A stretch of DNA of 12,131 nucleotides. Source: Oscillospiraceae bacterium (lineage in GTDB: Bacteria > Bacillota > Clostridia > Oscillospirales > Ruminococcaceae). A model generated the notes under the pieces. That model saw only the letters and a program-made list of their open reading frames with translations. It did no database searches and was not told the origin of the DNA. Position numbers and translations under genes: made by a program. Location: assembly GCA_900752625.1 (NCBI GenBank), contig CAADWC010000145.1, positions 1-12,131 of the forward strand, in the 5' to 3' direction. Below, piece by piece: positions 1-6,651 of the stretch; the first letter of the stretch is position 1, and the number at the start of each line of letters is the position of its first letter.

Positions 1-122
1 ATATATATTTTTTACATTCAAGTCAATGTGCAATTCAGCTAAATTTGTGTTAATTTTCTATGTACGTTTGTGAAATACGCTTGTGTTTGCCCGGCGTACA
101 TTTGCAGCGTGTTTTTATATTC

Positions 123-151
123 TTGACAAATGCTTTTTCCGATGTTATAAT
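123..151 (+). promoter_or_regulatory. Consensus sigma-A promoter of the ABC-F gene
   Basis: TTGACA at 123-128 and TATAAT at 146-151 are both exact consensus, with the optimal 17-bp spacer. Transcription should begin near 158, about 255 nt upstream of the ABC-F start codon, leaving a long leader. A promoter this strong before a resistance gene fits control after initiation by attenuation. Nothing convincing is seen in 1-122 apart from AT-rich sequence and a weak 7-bp inverted repeat (60-66 with 95-101). Confidence 0.88.
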
Positions 152-190
152 AACTGCATAGCTTTGGTTATAAGCTTTAAATTCTTTTAC

Positions 191-217
191 AAAGGAGTGG
201 TGAGAATGCGCATATAA
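191..217 (+). CDS. Three-codon leader peptide (M-R-I-stop) with its ribosome binding site
   Basis: A strong Shine-Dalgarno sequence, AAAGGAG at 191-197, is followed 8 nt later by ATG CGC ATA TAA (206-217). This would encode Met-Arg-Ile and sits in the leader of the ABC-F gene. Tiny upstream ORFs are known sensors in leaders of erm and ABC-F resistance genes: an antibiotic-bound ribosome stalls on them and changes leader folding. Here the ORF lies inside the 5' arm of the first leader hairpin, where such a sensor would be expected. Two in-frame GTG codons (197-202) precede the ATG but are badly placed for the SD. Translation is inferred from the SD, spacing and position only. Confidence 0.7.
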   Translation, partial: KGVVRMRI

Positions 218-398
218 TCCTGCTTTTGTTTAAAACCGTAAAAATCCGCGGCGGCAAAGCTTGTCGTCTGATTTTTACGTATGCAGGATAAATGCGTGTT
301 CCCGTGATTATATATCATAATATGCGTCCGTACTGGTACGGGTGCGTTTTCTGACATTCTGACCGCAGGACATCATTTTCCTGCGGTCTTATATTTTT
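206..398 (+). promoter_or_regulatory. Transcription attenuator with alternative hairpins (ABC-F leader)
   Basis: Four segments can pair in competing ways. Segment 1 (209-223) contains TCCTGC and pairs with segment 2 (283-296), which contains GCAGGA; the match is 7 bp, a small internal loop, then 5 bp. Segment 3 (361-370, again with GCAGGA) pairs with segment 4 (379-388, again with TCCTGC) to form the terminator. Because 1 and 4 share one hexamer and 2 and 3 share its complement, 2 can pair with 4 and 1 with 3, which would block termination. A nested perfect 10-bp hairpin (237-246 with 270-279) sits inside the 1:2 loop. The inferred model is that a ribosome stalled on the M-R-I ORF covers segment 1, frees segment 2 to capture segment 4, and so switches the gene on. 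Confidence 0.75.
361..398 (+). terminator. Intrinsic terminator within the ABC-F leader
   Basis: A perfect 10-bp GC-rich stem (361-370 with 379-388) closes an 8-nt loop and is followed by a T-rich tail (389-398). It lies upstream of the ABC-F ribosome binding site, so it would stop transcription before the coding region. This is the OFF state of the attenuator. Confidence 0.85.
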
Positions 399-414
399 CA
401 GGAGAGTGATATAT

Positions 415-1926
415 ATGTCTTTAATTAAAGTATCCAACCTCACTTTCGGATATGACGGAAGCGCGGATAATATTTTTGAAAACGTCTGCTTTCAGATAGA
501 TACCGACTGGAAGCTTGGTTTCACAGGAAGAAACGGCCGAGGAAAAACAACTTTTCTGAAGCTGCTTCAGGGCTGCTATGAATACAGCGGAACAATTTCA
601 GCATCTGTTGATTTTGAATATTTTCCGTACGATGCAGATCCTGAAGCGCTGACCGAAGAGATAATCCGCCAGACGGCTCCTCAAGCTGAAAGCTGGGAAA
701 TATACCGAGAGCTTTCCATGCTTGATATATCATACGACGTGCTTTACAGACAATTCAAAACGCTTTCAAACGGAGAACGCACTAAAGTTATGCTGGCGGC
801 AATGTTCCTGCGTGAAAACGCCTTTCTTCTTATCGACGAACCGACAAATCATCTTGACGCAGAAGGCAGAAGAAAAACGGCCGAATATCTGAACCATAAA
901 AATGGATTCATTCTCGTTTCCCACGACAGAGATTTTCTCGACCTTTGCACAGATCATATACTTTCTATAAATAAGCATACTATCAAGGTACAGAAAGGCG
1001 ACTTTTCGGCATGGCTAAGAGAAAAAGAACTGAAGGACAGCTTTGAAACTGCTCAAAACGAAAAGCTCAGAAGAGAAATAAAACAGCTTGAAAAAGCGGC
1101 TAAACGTACTGCCGAATGGTCTGAAAAAGCCGAAAGCCGCAAGATAGGCTTTGATCCTTCCAAAGTGGAAAAAAGCCTGAACAGACGAGCATACGAAGGA
1201 GCAAAGTCCAAGAAAGCTATGTCCCGCTCAAAAGCAATAGAGAAAAGGCAGAAATCATATTTAGAGGAAAAATCAAAACTTTTAAAAGACCATGAAACTG
1301 CGGAAGATCTGAAAATAACGCCTTTGAAATTCTACTCGAACAGGCTTTTACAGCTTGAAAACGTCTGCATTTTCTATGACGGAAAGGCGATATGCAAGAA
1401 TGTAAGCTTTTCCGTTGAACAAGGACAAGCTGTGTCCTTACGCGGAGTAAACGGCTGCGGAAAGTCCAGCATTCTGAAGCTTATATGCGGAGATAATATA
1501 AAGTATACAGGAAAAATATTCAGAAACGATAATCTGAAAATATCATATGTTCCGCAGAGCACAGAAAATCTATCCGGAAGCCTGGATGATTATTCAGACA
1601 TTCTCGGCGTTGACAAAAGTCTTTTTAAAGCCGTACTAAGAAAGCTTGATTTTTCCCGCGAACAGTTTGATAAACCCATTGAATTCTACAGCGGCGGACA
1701 GAAGAAAAAAGTTCTTATTGCAGGAAGCCTATGTCAGCAGGCTCATCTTTATATATGGGACGAACCGCTCAACTATATAGACGTCCTTTCGAGGATTCAG
1801 ATAGAAGAGCTACTGATAAAATACCATCCTGCAATACTTTTTGTAGAGCACGACTCAGCTTTCTGCAGAAAAATTGCCGACAGGACCGTTGAAATTATTA
1901 AGGACGGACCTCCTTCGTCTTTTTAA
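415..1926 (+). CDS. ABC-F ribosomal protection protein, Lsa/CplR type
   Basis: This 503-residue cytosolic protein has two ATP-binding cassettes and no membrane segments. It should bind the ribosomal E site and displace lincosamide, pleuromutilin or streptogramin A antibiotics rather than pump them. Cassette 1 has Walker A GRNGRGKT (38-45), signature LSNGE (117-121) and Walker B with DEPTNHLD (catalytic Glu142). Cassette 2 has GVNGCGKS (344-351), signature SGGQ (426-429) and WDEPLNYID (Glu450), the variant loop seen in Lsa-like proteins. A charged helical linker at about 200-300 is the tRNA/PTC-probing arm. ATG 415 is preferred over GTG 406 because AGGAG at 400-404 is 10 nt upstream and the family begins MSLI. 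The specific drug range is inferred from family resemblance. The gene has its own attenuated promoter, so it is probably drug-inducible. Confidence 0.93.
   Translation: MSLIKVSNLTFGYDGSADNIFENVCFQIDTDWKLGFTGRNGRGKTTFLKLLQGCYEYSGTISASVDFEYFPYDADPEALTEEIIRQTAPQAESWEIYRELSMLDISYDVLYRQFKTLSNGERTKVMLAAMFLRENAFLLIDEPTNHLDAEGRRKTAEYLNHKNGFILVSHDRDFLDLCTDHILSINKHTIKVQKGDFSAWLREKELKDSFETAQNEKLRREIKQLEKAAKRTAEWSEKAESRKIGFDPSKVEKSLNRRAYEGAKSKKAMSRSKAIEKRQKSYLEEKSKLLKDHETAEDLKITPLKFYSNRLLQLENVCIFYDGKAICKNVSFSVEQGQAVSLRGVNGCGKSSILKLICGDNIKYTGKIFRNDNLKISYVPQSTENLSGSLDDYSDILGVDKSLFKAVLRKLDFSREQFDKPIEFYSGGQKKKVLIAGSLCQQAHLYIWDEPLNYIDVLSRIQIEELLIKYHPAILFVEHDSAFCRKIADRTVEIIKDGPPSSF
1903..1924 (+). terminator. 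Probable terminator overlapping the ABC-F stop codon
   Basis: GACGGA (1903-1908) pairs with TTCGTC (1914-1919), with one G-U pair and a 5-nt loop, followed by five T residues (1920-1924). The hairpin lies in the last codons of the ABC-F gene. The stem is short, so termination may be partial. Confidence 0.5.
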
Positions 1927-1982
1927 ACATATCTTACGATATGAAGAATTGTGTTCATTTGATGAAAAAACGGTCCTGCTCA

Positions 1983-2011
1983 TTGACAAAACAGCAATAC
2001 CCTTGTATAAT
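1983..2011 (+). promoter_or_regulatory. Consensus promoter of the marR gene
   Basis: TTGACA (1983-1988) and TATAAT (2006-2011) are exact consensus hexamers with a 17-bp spacer. They lie 51 bp upstream of the MarR start codon. The -10 hexamer overlaps the large inverted repeat at 2009-2041, so a bound repressor would block RNA polymerase. Confidence 0.88.
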
Positions 2012-2041
2012 AAACAGTGTTGACAATCAACACTGTTTATT
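2009..2041 (+). promoter_or_regulatory. Palindromic operator, probably bound by MarR
   Basis: The arms 2009-2023 and 2027-2041 are perfect 15-bp inverted repeats around a 3-bp centre (CAA); the core half-site reads AACAGTGTTGA. The repeat covers the end of the -10 box and the transcription start. This is a classic place for autorepression by a dimeric MarR protein, which is encoded immediately downstream. The same sequence could form a hairpin at the 5' end of the mRNA, but its position between promoter and RBS argues for an operator. Confidence 0.75.
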
Positions 2042-2062
2042 TTGTCATAAGGAGCATTTTAC

Positions 2063-2500
2063 ATGAATACAGATGAAAAAGAAAAAATTGAAAATGAAAT
2101 AGTCGCACTTTTATACGAAGTATACTTATCGGACGCTTTTCGCTCATTGAGCGAACTCTGCCAGGGAGAAGCAATGGTTCTCGTATATCTTAACGATGAA
2201 AAAAAGACAGTAAACCCTGCACAGATAAGCAATGAGTTAAATATTTCAAGACAGAGAGTCACTTCTATTCTGTCAACTCTCCGCAAAAAGGAATATATAA
2301 GCATGGACATCTGCGAAAGCGACCGCAGGCGCATGAATGTTAAAATAACGCAAAACGGCGCTGAATACATTTCCGCCAAGATAAAAAAGGGCGAAAAATA
2401 TTTTGATATTCTTATTGAAAAAATGGGAATAGAAAATATTATGAACTTTGTCAAGCTACTTAATACGGCTGCAAAGTGTCTTGAAAATCTTTCCGATTGA
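2063..2500 (+). CDS. MarR-family transcriptional regulator
   Basis: A 145-residue protein of typical MarR size. The winged helix-turn-helix spans about 38-100: the recognition helix is at about 61-72 (ISRQRVTSILST) and the wing carries the family DxRRR-like motif (Asp87, Arg88-90). Helical N- and C-terminal segments (about 5-35 and 104-145) should form the dimer interface. ATG 2063 is chosen because AAGGAG (2049-2054) lies 8 nt upstream. Its promoter overlaps a perfect palindrome, so autorepression is likely. The next gene on the same strand is a lipid-loading acyltransferase fusion with no obvious promoter of its own, so the regulator may also control lipid metabolism, as FabT-type MarR proteins do. 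The ligand and target set cannot be read from the sequence. No terminator is obvious after the gene. Confidence 0.92.
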   Translation: MNTDEKEKIENEIVALLYEVYLSDAFRSLSELCQGEAMVLVYLNDEKKTVNPAQISNELNISRQRVTSILSTLRKKEYISMDICESDRRRMNVKITQNGAEYISAKIKKGEKYFDILIEKMGIENIMNFVKLLNTAAKCLENLSD

Positions 2501-2742
2501 ACATGAAACCGATGTGAAGGAAAAAAATTTTAAAGAACGGTGGCGAGGTCCGTGTCATTTCTCCTTCATGTTGCGCACCTGTTTAATTAAGCTAAATCAT
2601 CCGAGAAGAAACACATTACGAACCTGTTATCAAGGTCTGCGTGCAGAATTTTGCTGAAAAGATTTAACTTCAAAATGACAGAACAACGTGAGCAGAATCA
2701 TTAAAACACAGGTTCTTATATGTATATGAACAGGTGCTGAAT
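2501..2742 (+). other. Non-coding, potentially structured leader between marR and the acyl-ligase gene
   Basis: This 240-nt stretch has no credible gene but several nested complementary segments. Helix A joins 2511-2525 to 2558-2572 (core TGAAGGA with TCCTTCA), with a small inner stem 2537-2540/2550-2553. Helix B joins 2575-2583 to 2729-2737 (9 bp) and encloses helix C, 2620-2627 with 2708-2715 (8 bp), and a small hairpin at 2636-2647. The 3' arm of helix B contains AGGTG, the likely ribosome binding site of a mini-ORF just before the acyl-ligase gene. An alternative pairing of 2501-2507 with 2565-2571 is possible. It matches no riboswitch class I recognise. A functional RNA is inferred from complementarity alone. 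Confidence 0.4.
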
Positions 2743-2763
2743 ATGCACGGACAAAATGTATGA
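2743..2763 (+). CDS. Possible six-codon mini-ORF coupled to the acyl-ligase gene
   Basis: ATG 2743 opens a frame encoding MHGQNV and stops at TGA 2761-2763. That stop overlaps the ATG of the next gene in an ATGA junction. A Shine-Dalgarno-like AGGTG (2732-2736) lies 6 nt upstream, whereas the large gene has only a weak GGA (2749-2751) before its own start. Translational coupling through this mini-ORF would explain how the large gene is translated. It may equally be chance. Confidence 0.35.
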   Translation: MHGQNV

Positions 2764-5348
2764 ATATTTACAGAGAATTTGAAAAAATCAGTCTTTACCG
2801 AAGCGATAAGAAAGCTATTTCCGCTATAGGAAACGACGGAATAATCACTGAACTGACCTATGCTCAGACAAAAAAGCTTATCGGTGAGTATTCAGAAAGG
2901 CTTTCCTCTCTCGGGATCAGGACAGGCGACAGAATTGCAATTGCAGGCGAAAGCTGTCCCGAATGGAATATTGCTTTTATGGCGGCGGCAAAGCTCGAAT
3001 GTACTTCGGTTCTTATAGACGCTTCCCTGCCCGGCTCCGAAATTGTCTCCCTTATAGAAAAGGCTCAGGTCAGGTGTATTATTGCTTCGCCTAAAGTTTC
3101 CGGTATTATCGGCGCCGTCAAGGATATTCCTACTCTTGATATGACGGATAAACTGTCCTTTTTTACGTACAGCTGTAATTCGGTTCGCAAAGTCTGCGAA
3201 AACACTGATAAAGAGGTCGCTGTAATAATATTTTCCTCCGGAACAACCAGGACTGCCTCAGGCATAATGCATTATCACGACACCATAATAAAATCGGCAC
3301 AGATGTGCGTCAGCGCAAATAAGCTGAGCGGAAAGGATCGCTATCTGGGGATCCTTCCTAACAGCCATATTTACGGTCTGTTCTCACAGGTAATCGCTCC
3401 CATGCTTACAGGAGCCCAGATCGGGTTTGTGGAATCACTGACGGCTCAGGGGCTTACCAGCGCATTTTCACTCTTCAAACCTACGGTAATTCCAGCTGTA
3501 CCTAAAATTTACGAGCTGCTTAAAACACAGATACTAAAAAGGATAGACAGCAGCAAAAAGTCCGAAATTTTGTACAAGATCACATTTACTGTTTGTCTGA
3601 AAATACGTAAAGCCACCGGAATAAATCCCGGAAAGAAGCTTTTCAAGCAGATACATGACGCCTTCGGAGGAGAAGCAAGAATCCTCTGCTCCGCCGGCTC
3701 TCCCATGTCAAAGGAGACCTGTGAATTCTATTTCGGAACAGGCTTTGATATACTTAACTCCTACGGCGCTACGGAAACCAATATCCCCACGATAGGCAAC
3801 TATGGAAAAAATATAACAACCGATTCCGCCGGAAGACCGTATCCCGACATAAAACTAAAAATTGCTCCCAGCGGAGAGCTGCTTCTGAAGTCCCCGTATT
3901 TTATGAAAGGTTATTTCAACGACGAAACTGCAACAGAAGAAGCGTTTACTAAAGACGGCTGGTTTCGGACAGGGGATCTCGGCGAATTTGACAAGCATGG
4001 AAATGTGGTTATTCTTGGAAGATACAAGGAAAATATAGTACTGTCTACGGGAAAAAAAGCAGCCCCGGACGATATTGAAAAGGCATACCGTAACATAAGC
4101 GGAATAGATGAACTTGTAGTGTGCGGTGTTCCCGTTGAGGACGGAAGCTATGATACTGTTCACGCCTTTGTAGTTGCGGACCCGATTTATCATTCGTCTG
4201 TTTACGAGGAGCTTATGAAGCGCAGTTCCTCTCTTGCTGCAGCTATGAAGCTTTCAGGAATACATTTTGTCGAAAGCATACCAAAGACCTCCTTGCAGAA
4301 ACCTAAGCGCTATCTGTTAAAAAAGCTGGTGCTTGAAGACGGTCTCGATACTCTTATAGAAAACAAAAAATCCGTTAAAACAGACAGTACAGATATTGCT
4401 CAGCTGGTTATAAACGCAGTTGCAAAGGTAGGAAATGTATCTCCTTCGGACGTAAAAATGAGCACAAAATTTCTCAAAGAATACACTATCGACTCTCTTT
4501 CGACCGTAGAGCTTGCCCTTGAAATAGAAGGCTTCAGCGGAGTTAAGGTAGACGACGCAATTGACAGGGAAATGACAGTGGCAAAACTGATTGGACTGGT
4601 ACAGAACCCAAAAATGATAAAGCGTACTCCCATAAAATCAATTATCTATCCTCTGAACAAATCGGCAATCGACTATAAAATATACCGTTTTTACAGAAAC
4701 CTTGTCCGCACCGTTTACAAGGTCAGAGTAAAGAACGACGCGGTTCTTCCGGAAGACAAAGGCTATATAATCTGTGCAAATCACGTTTCCAATTTTGATT
4801 ATCTGTACATTACTCAGAATTTCAAGCGTGAAAGATTCAATAAATTCTGCTGCATGGCAAAAAAAGAGCTGTTTAAAAACAAATTTATAAACAGGCTTAT
4901 GATAAAAGTCGCAGGAATGGTTCCCGTTGACAGATCAGGCGCGGCAGGAGAGGCCATAAACTCCTTAAAAGAAAAATTAAAGGACAAGTGGGGCGTTCTG
5001 ATTCATCCTGAAGGCACCAGAAGCAAGGACGGTAAAATAGGAAAATTCAAAAACGGTGCAGCATTGCTTTCAATTGAAACAAAATCTCCGATAGTCCCTG
5101 CCTACATCAAGGGAGGATATGAGATATATCCTCCAGGCAGAAAGCTTCCTCATCTTTTCAACTGGAAAAAGCTAAAAAAATATGATGTTGAGGTAATATA
5201 CGGCGAACCAATATATCCCGAAGGAATGACTCCAGAAACTCTTACCGCAAAAGTTCAAGCAGCTGTCGAAGCGCTTGCTGAAAAGGCGAAAAACACCGCT
5301 AAAAAGTCAAAGAGACCAAAGAAGCCGAAGAAAAGCAAAAGCAAGTAA
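2760..5348 (+). CDS. Acyl-adenylating ligase - ACP - PlsC acyltransferase fusion
   Basis: This 862-residue protein has three modules. Residues 1-525 are an AMP-dependent acyl ligase: P-loop SSGTT (159-163), NSYGATETN, the hinge region RTGDLG and GRYKENIV, and catalytic Lys514 near the end. Residues 545-617 resemble an acyl carrier protein with a DSL motif; Ser579 is the predicted phosphopantetheine site. Residues 630-840 are a PlsC/LPLAT acyltransferase with HX4D (His675, Asp680) and PEGTRS (750-755). The tail is very lysine-rich (11 Lys in the last 21), suggesting contact with anionic membrane. By analogy with Aas, it would activate a fatty acid, load it on its own ACP and pass it to a lysophospholipid or glycerophosphate acceptor. 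Here the order is ligase-ACP-PlsC, whereas Aas has PlsC first. The P-loop continues RTASG instead of the usual GxPKG. The start has no strong SD. The acceptor is unknown. Confidence 0.88.
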   Translation: MNIYREFEKISLYRSDKKAISAIGNDGIITELTYAQTKKLIGEYSERLSSLGIRTGDRIAIAGESCPEWNIAFMAAAKLECTSVLIDASLPGSEIVSLIEKAQVRCIIASPKVSGIIGAVKDIPTLDMTDKLSFFTYSCNSVRKVCENTDKEVAVIIFSSGTTRTASGIMHYHDTIIKSAQMCVSANKLSGKDRYLGILPNSHIYGLFSQVIAPMLTGAQIGFVESLTAQGLTSAFSLFKPTVIPAVPKIYELLKTQILKRIDSSKKSEILYKITFTVCLKIRKATGINPGKKLFKQIHDAFGGEARILCSAGSPMSKETCEFYFGTGFDILNSYGATETNIPTIGNYGKNITTDSAGRPYPDIKLKIAPSGELLLKSPYFMKGYFNDETATEEAFTKDGWFRTGDLGEFDKHGNVVILGRYKENIVLSTGKKAAPDDIEKAYRNISGIDELVVCGVPVEDGSYDTVHAFVVADPIYHSSVYEELMKRSSSLAAAMKLSGIHFVESIPKTSLQKPKRYLLKKLVLEDGLDTLIENKKSVKTDSTDIAQLVINAVAKVGNVSPSDVKMSTKFLKEYTIDSLSTVELALEIEGFSGVKVDDAIDREMTVAKLIGLVQNPKMIKRTPIKSIIYPLNKSAIDYKIYRFYRNLVRTVYKVRVKNDAVLPEDKGYIICANHVSNFDYLYITQNFKRERFNKFCCMAKKELFKNKFINRLMIKVAGMVPVDRSGAAGEAINSLKEKLKDKWGVLIHPEGTRSKDGKIGKFKNGAALLSIETKSPIVPAYIKGGYEIYPPGRKLPHLFNWKKLKKYDVEVIYGEPIYPEGMTPETLTAKVQAAVEALAEKAKNTAKKSKRPKKPKKSKSK

Positions 5349-5362
5349 TAAAACAACATACA

Positions 5363-5392
5363 AAAAAGGGCGTACATCAAGTCGCCCTTTTT
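5363..5392. terminator. Bidirectional intrinsic terminator between convergent genes
   Basis: AAAAAGGGCG (5363-5372) pairs perfectly with CGCCCTTTTT (5383-5392) around a 10-nt loop. The GC core has a T-run on the plus strand and an A-run on the other side, so it works in both directions. It ends the acyl-ligase fusion transcript (stop at 5348) on the plus strand and the dapL transcript (stop at 5432) on the minus strand. Confidence 0.9.
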
Positions 5393-5431
5393 CTTATACA
5401 ACAATCAATATCTTTTTGCGTATGCGGCAAA

Positions 5432-6634
5432 TCAGAATTTCAAAGCCTTGATTCTTTCCATAGCCTCTTTGGTTCTTTCCCTGTCACCGAAGGCAGTAAG
5501 TCTGAACCAACCCTCGCCGTTCTTTCCGAAGCCGGCTCCTGGAGTTCCTACAACGTTCGCCTTTTCAAGCAGCATATCGAAAAATTCCCATGAACCCATG
5601 TTTCCGGGACATTTCAGCCAGATATAAGGCGAATTCTTTCCGCCTGTGTACTTGATTCCCAGCTCATCGAGAGCTGCTGCAATAATTCTTGCATTCTCCT
5701 GATAGTACTTGATATTTTCTTTTGTCTGCTTCTGTCCCTCTTCTGTAAAAACAGCTGCAGCAGCGCACTGAACGGGATAAGACACGCCGTTAAATTTTGA
5801 GCCCTCTCTTCTTCCCCAGAGCTGTGAAACCGAAACCTCGGTACCGTCGCTTGCAGTAACCGTAAGCTCGTTTGGAATTACCGTATATCCGCATCTCATA
5901 CCTGTAAAGCCAGCCGTCTTGGAAAGAGAGCACATTTCGATAGCACACTGTCTTGATCCCTCGACTGCAAAAATACTTCTTGGAACAGATTCGTCGGTAA
6001 TGAACGCTTCATAAGCTGCATCATATATAATTATCGCTTTATTTCTGATAGCATAATCAATCCACTTTTTAAGCTGCTGTGCCGTATAAGCGGAACCGGT
6101 AGGATTGTTGGGTGAACAAAGATAAATCAGATCTGCGTGAACGCTTTCGTCCGGCATTGCCGCAAAGCCGTTTTCCTCTTTGGAATCCGCATATATTACC
6201 TTTCTTCCGCTCATAAGGTTTGTATCAACATAAACAGGATATGCGGGATCTGTAATGAGAACTACATTATCGTCCCCGAAAATATCAACAATATTTCCGC
6301 AGTCAGACTTTGCACCGTCGTTTATTCTTATCTCGTCGGCAGCAACGCTCACACCGAAGCTTTTATAATAGCCTGAAACTGCCTCTCTGAGAAAATCATA
6401 TCCTGCGCCGCTGTCCTCATAGCCCCTAAACGTTTCCTTAACGCCCATTTCATCGGCGCCTTTTTTCATTGCGTCAACAACGCATTTTGCAATAGGCAGA
6501 GTAACGTCGCCTATTCCCATTCTTATAATGTCGGCATCAGGATTTGCCGCTTTATACTCATTTACCTTTTTTGCAATGTTTATAAATAAATAGTTCTTCT
6601 CAAGCTTCAGAAAATTTTCATTAATCGATGGCAT
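5432..6634 (-). CDS. dapL: LL-diaminopimelate aminotransferase
   Basis: A 400-residue, full-length class I/II PLP aminotransferase of the DapL type. It converts tetrahydrodipicolinate plus glutamate to LL-2,6-diaminopimelate in one step, bypassing the succinylase and acetylase routes to lysine and peptidoglycan. The N-terminus (NENFLKLEKNYLFINIAKKV), the IRMGIGDVTLP segment, YLCSPNNPTG and the PLP-lysine motif SLSKTAGFTGMRCGY (Lys239) match the family. ATG 6632-6634 is supported by AAGGAG on the minus strand (6643-6648) 8 nt upstream. It follows carB-dapF by 79 bp on the same strand, but an intrinsic terminator lies in that gap, and I see no clear promoter between terminator and gene. Its product LL-DAP is the substrate of the DapF module encoded just upstream. 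Confidence 0.95.
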   Translation of the reverse strand: MPSINENFLKLEKNYLFINIAKKVNEYKAANPDADIIRMGIGDVTLPIAKCVVDAMKKGADEMGVKETFRGYEDSGAGYDFLREAVSGYYKSFGVSVAADEIRINDGAKSDCGNIVDIFGDDNVVLITDPAYPVYVDTNLMSGRKVIYADSKEENGFAAMPDESVHADLIYLCSPNNPTGSAYTAQQLKKWIDYAIRNKAIIIYDAAYEAFITDESVPRSIFAVEGSRQCAIEMCSLSKTAGFTGMRCGYTVIPNELTVTASDGTEVSVSQLWGRREGSKFNGVSYPVQCAAAAVFTEEGQKQTKENIKYYQENARIIAAALDELGIKYTGGKNSPYIWLKCPGNMGSWEFFDMLLEKANVVGTPGAGFGKNGEGWFRLTAFGDRERTKEAMERIKALKF

Positions 6635-6651
6635 TTGTCAAACTCCTTTTC

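Noticed and set aside
321..350. Second hairpin (CCGTA/TACGG, 328-341) in the ABC-F leader as an independent terminator
   Set aside because: The stem is 5 bp with a four-base T-run, too weak alone. It may simply be spacer structure between attenuator segments 2 and 3.
415..1926. ABC transporter ATPase of an efflux pump
   Set aside because: Two cassettes are fused in tandem with an inter-domain charged linker, there is no membrane domain, and no permease gene is nearby. This is ABC-F architecture.
2009..2041. The marR palindrome as a transcription terminator for the ABC-F gene
   Set aside because: A hairpin followed by TTTT would fit, but it overlaps the -10 box of a perfect promoter and lies directly before the marR RBS, so an operator is the better reading. 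A separate terminator candidate exists at 1903-1924.
2059..2454. 131-codon minus-strand frame across marR
   Set aside because: MarR on the plus strand has a promoter, operator, SD and a clear winged-helix fold. The antisense frame has none of these.
2448..2657. 69-codon plus-strand frame overlapping the end of marR
   Set aside because: It starts inside marR without a Shine-Dalgarno sequence, and its translation has no recognisable features. The region reads better as non-coding structured sequence.
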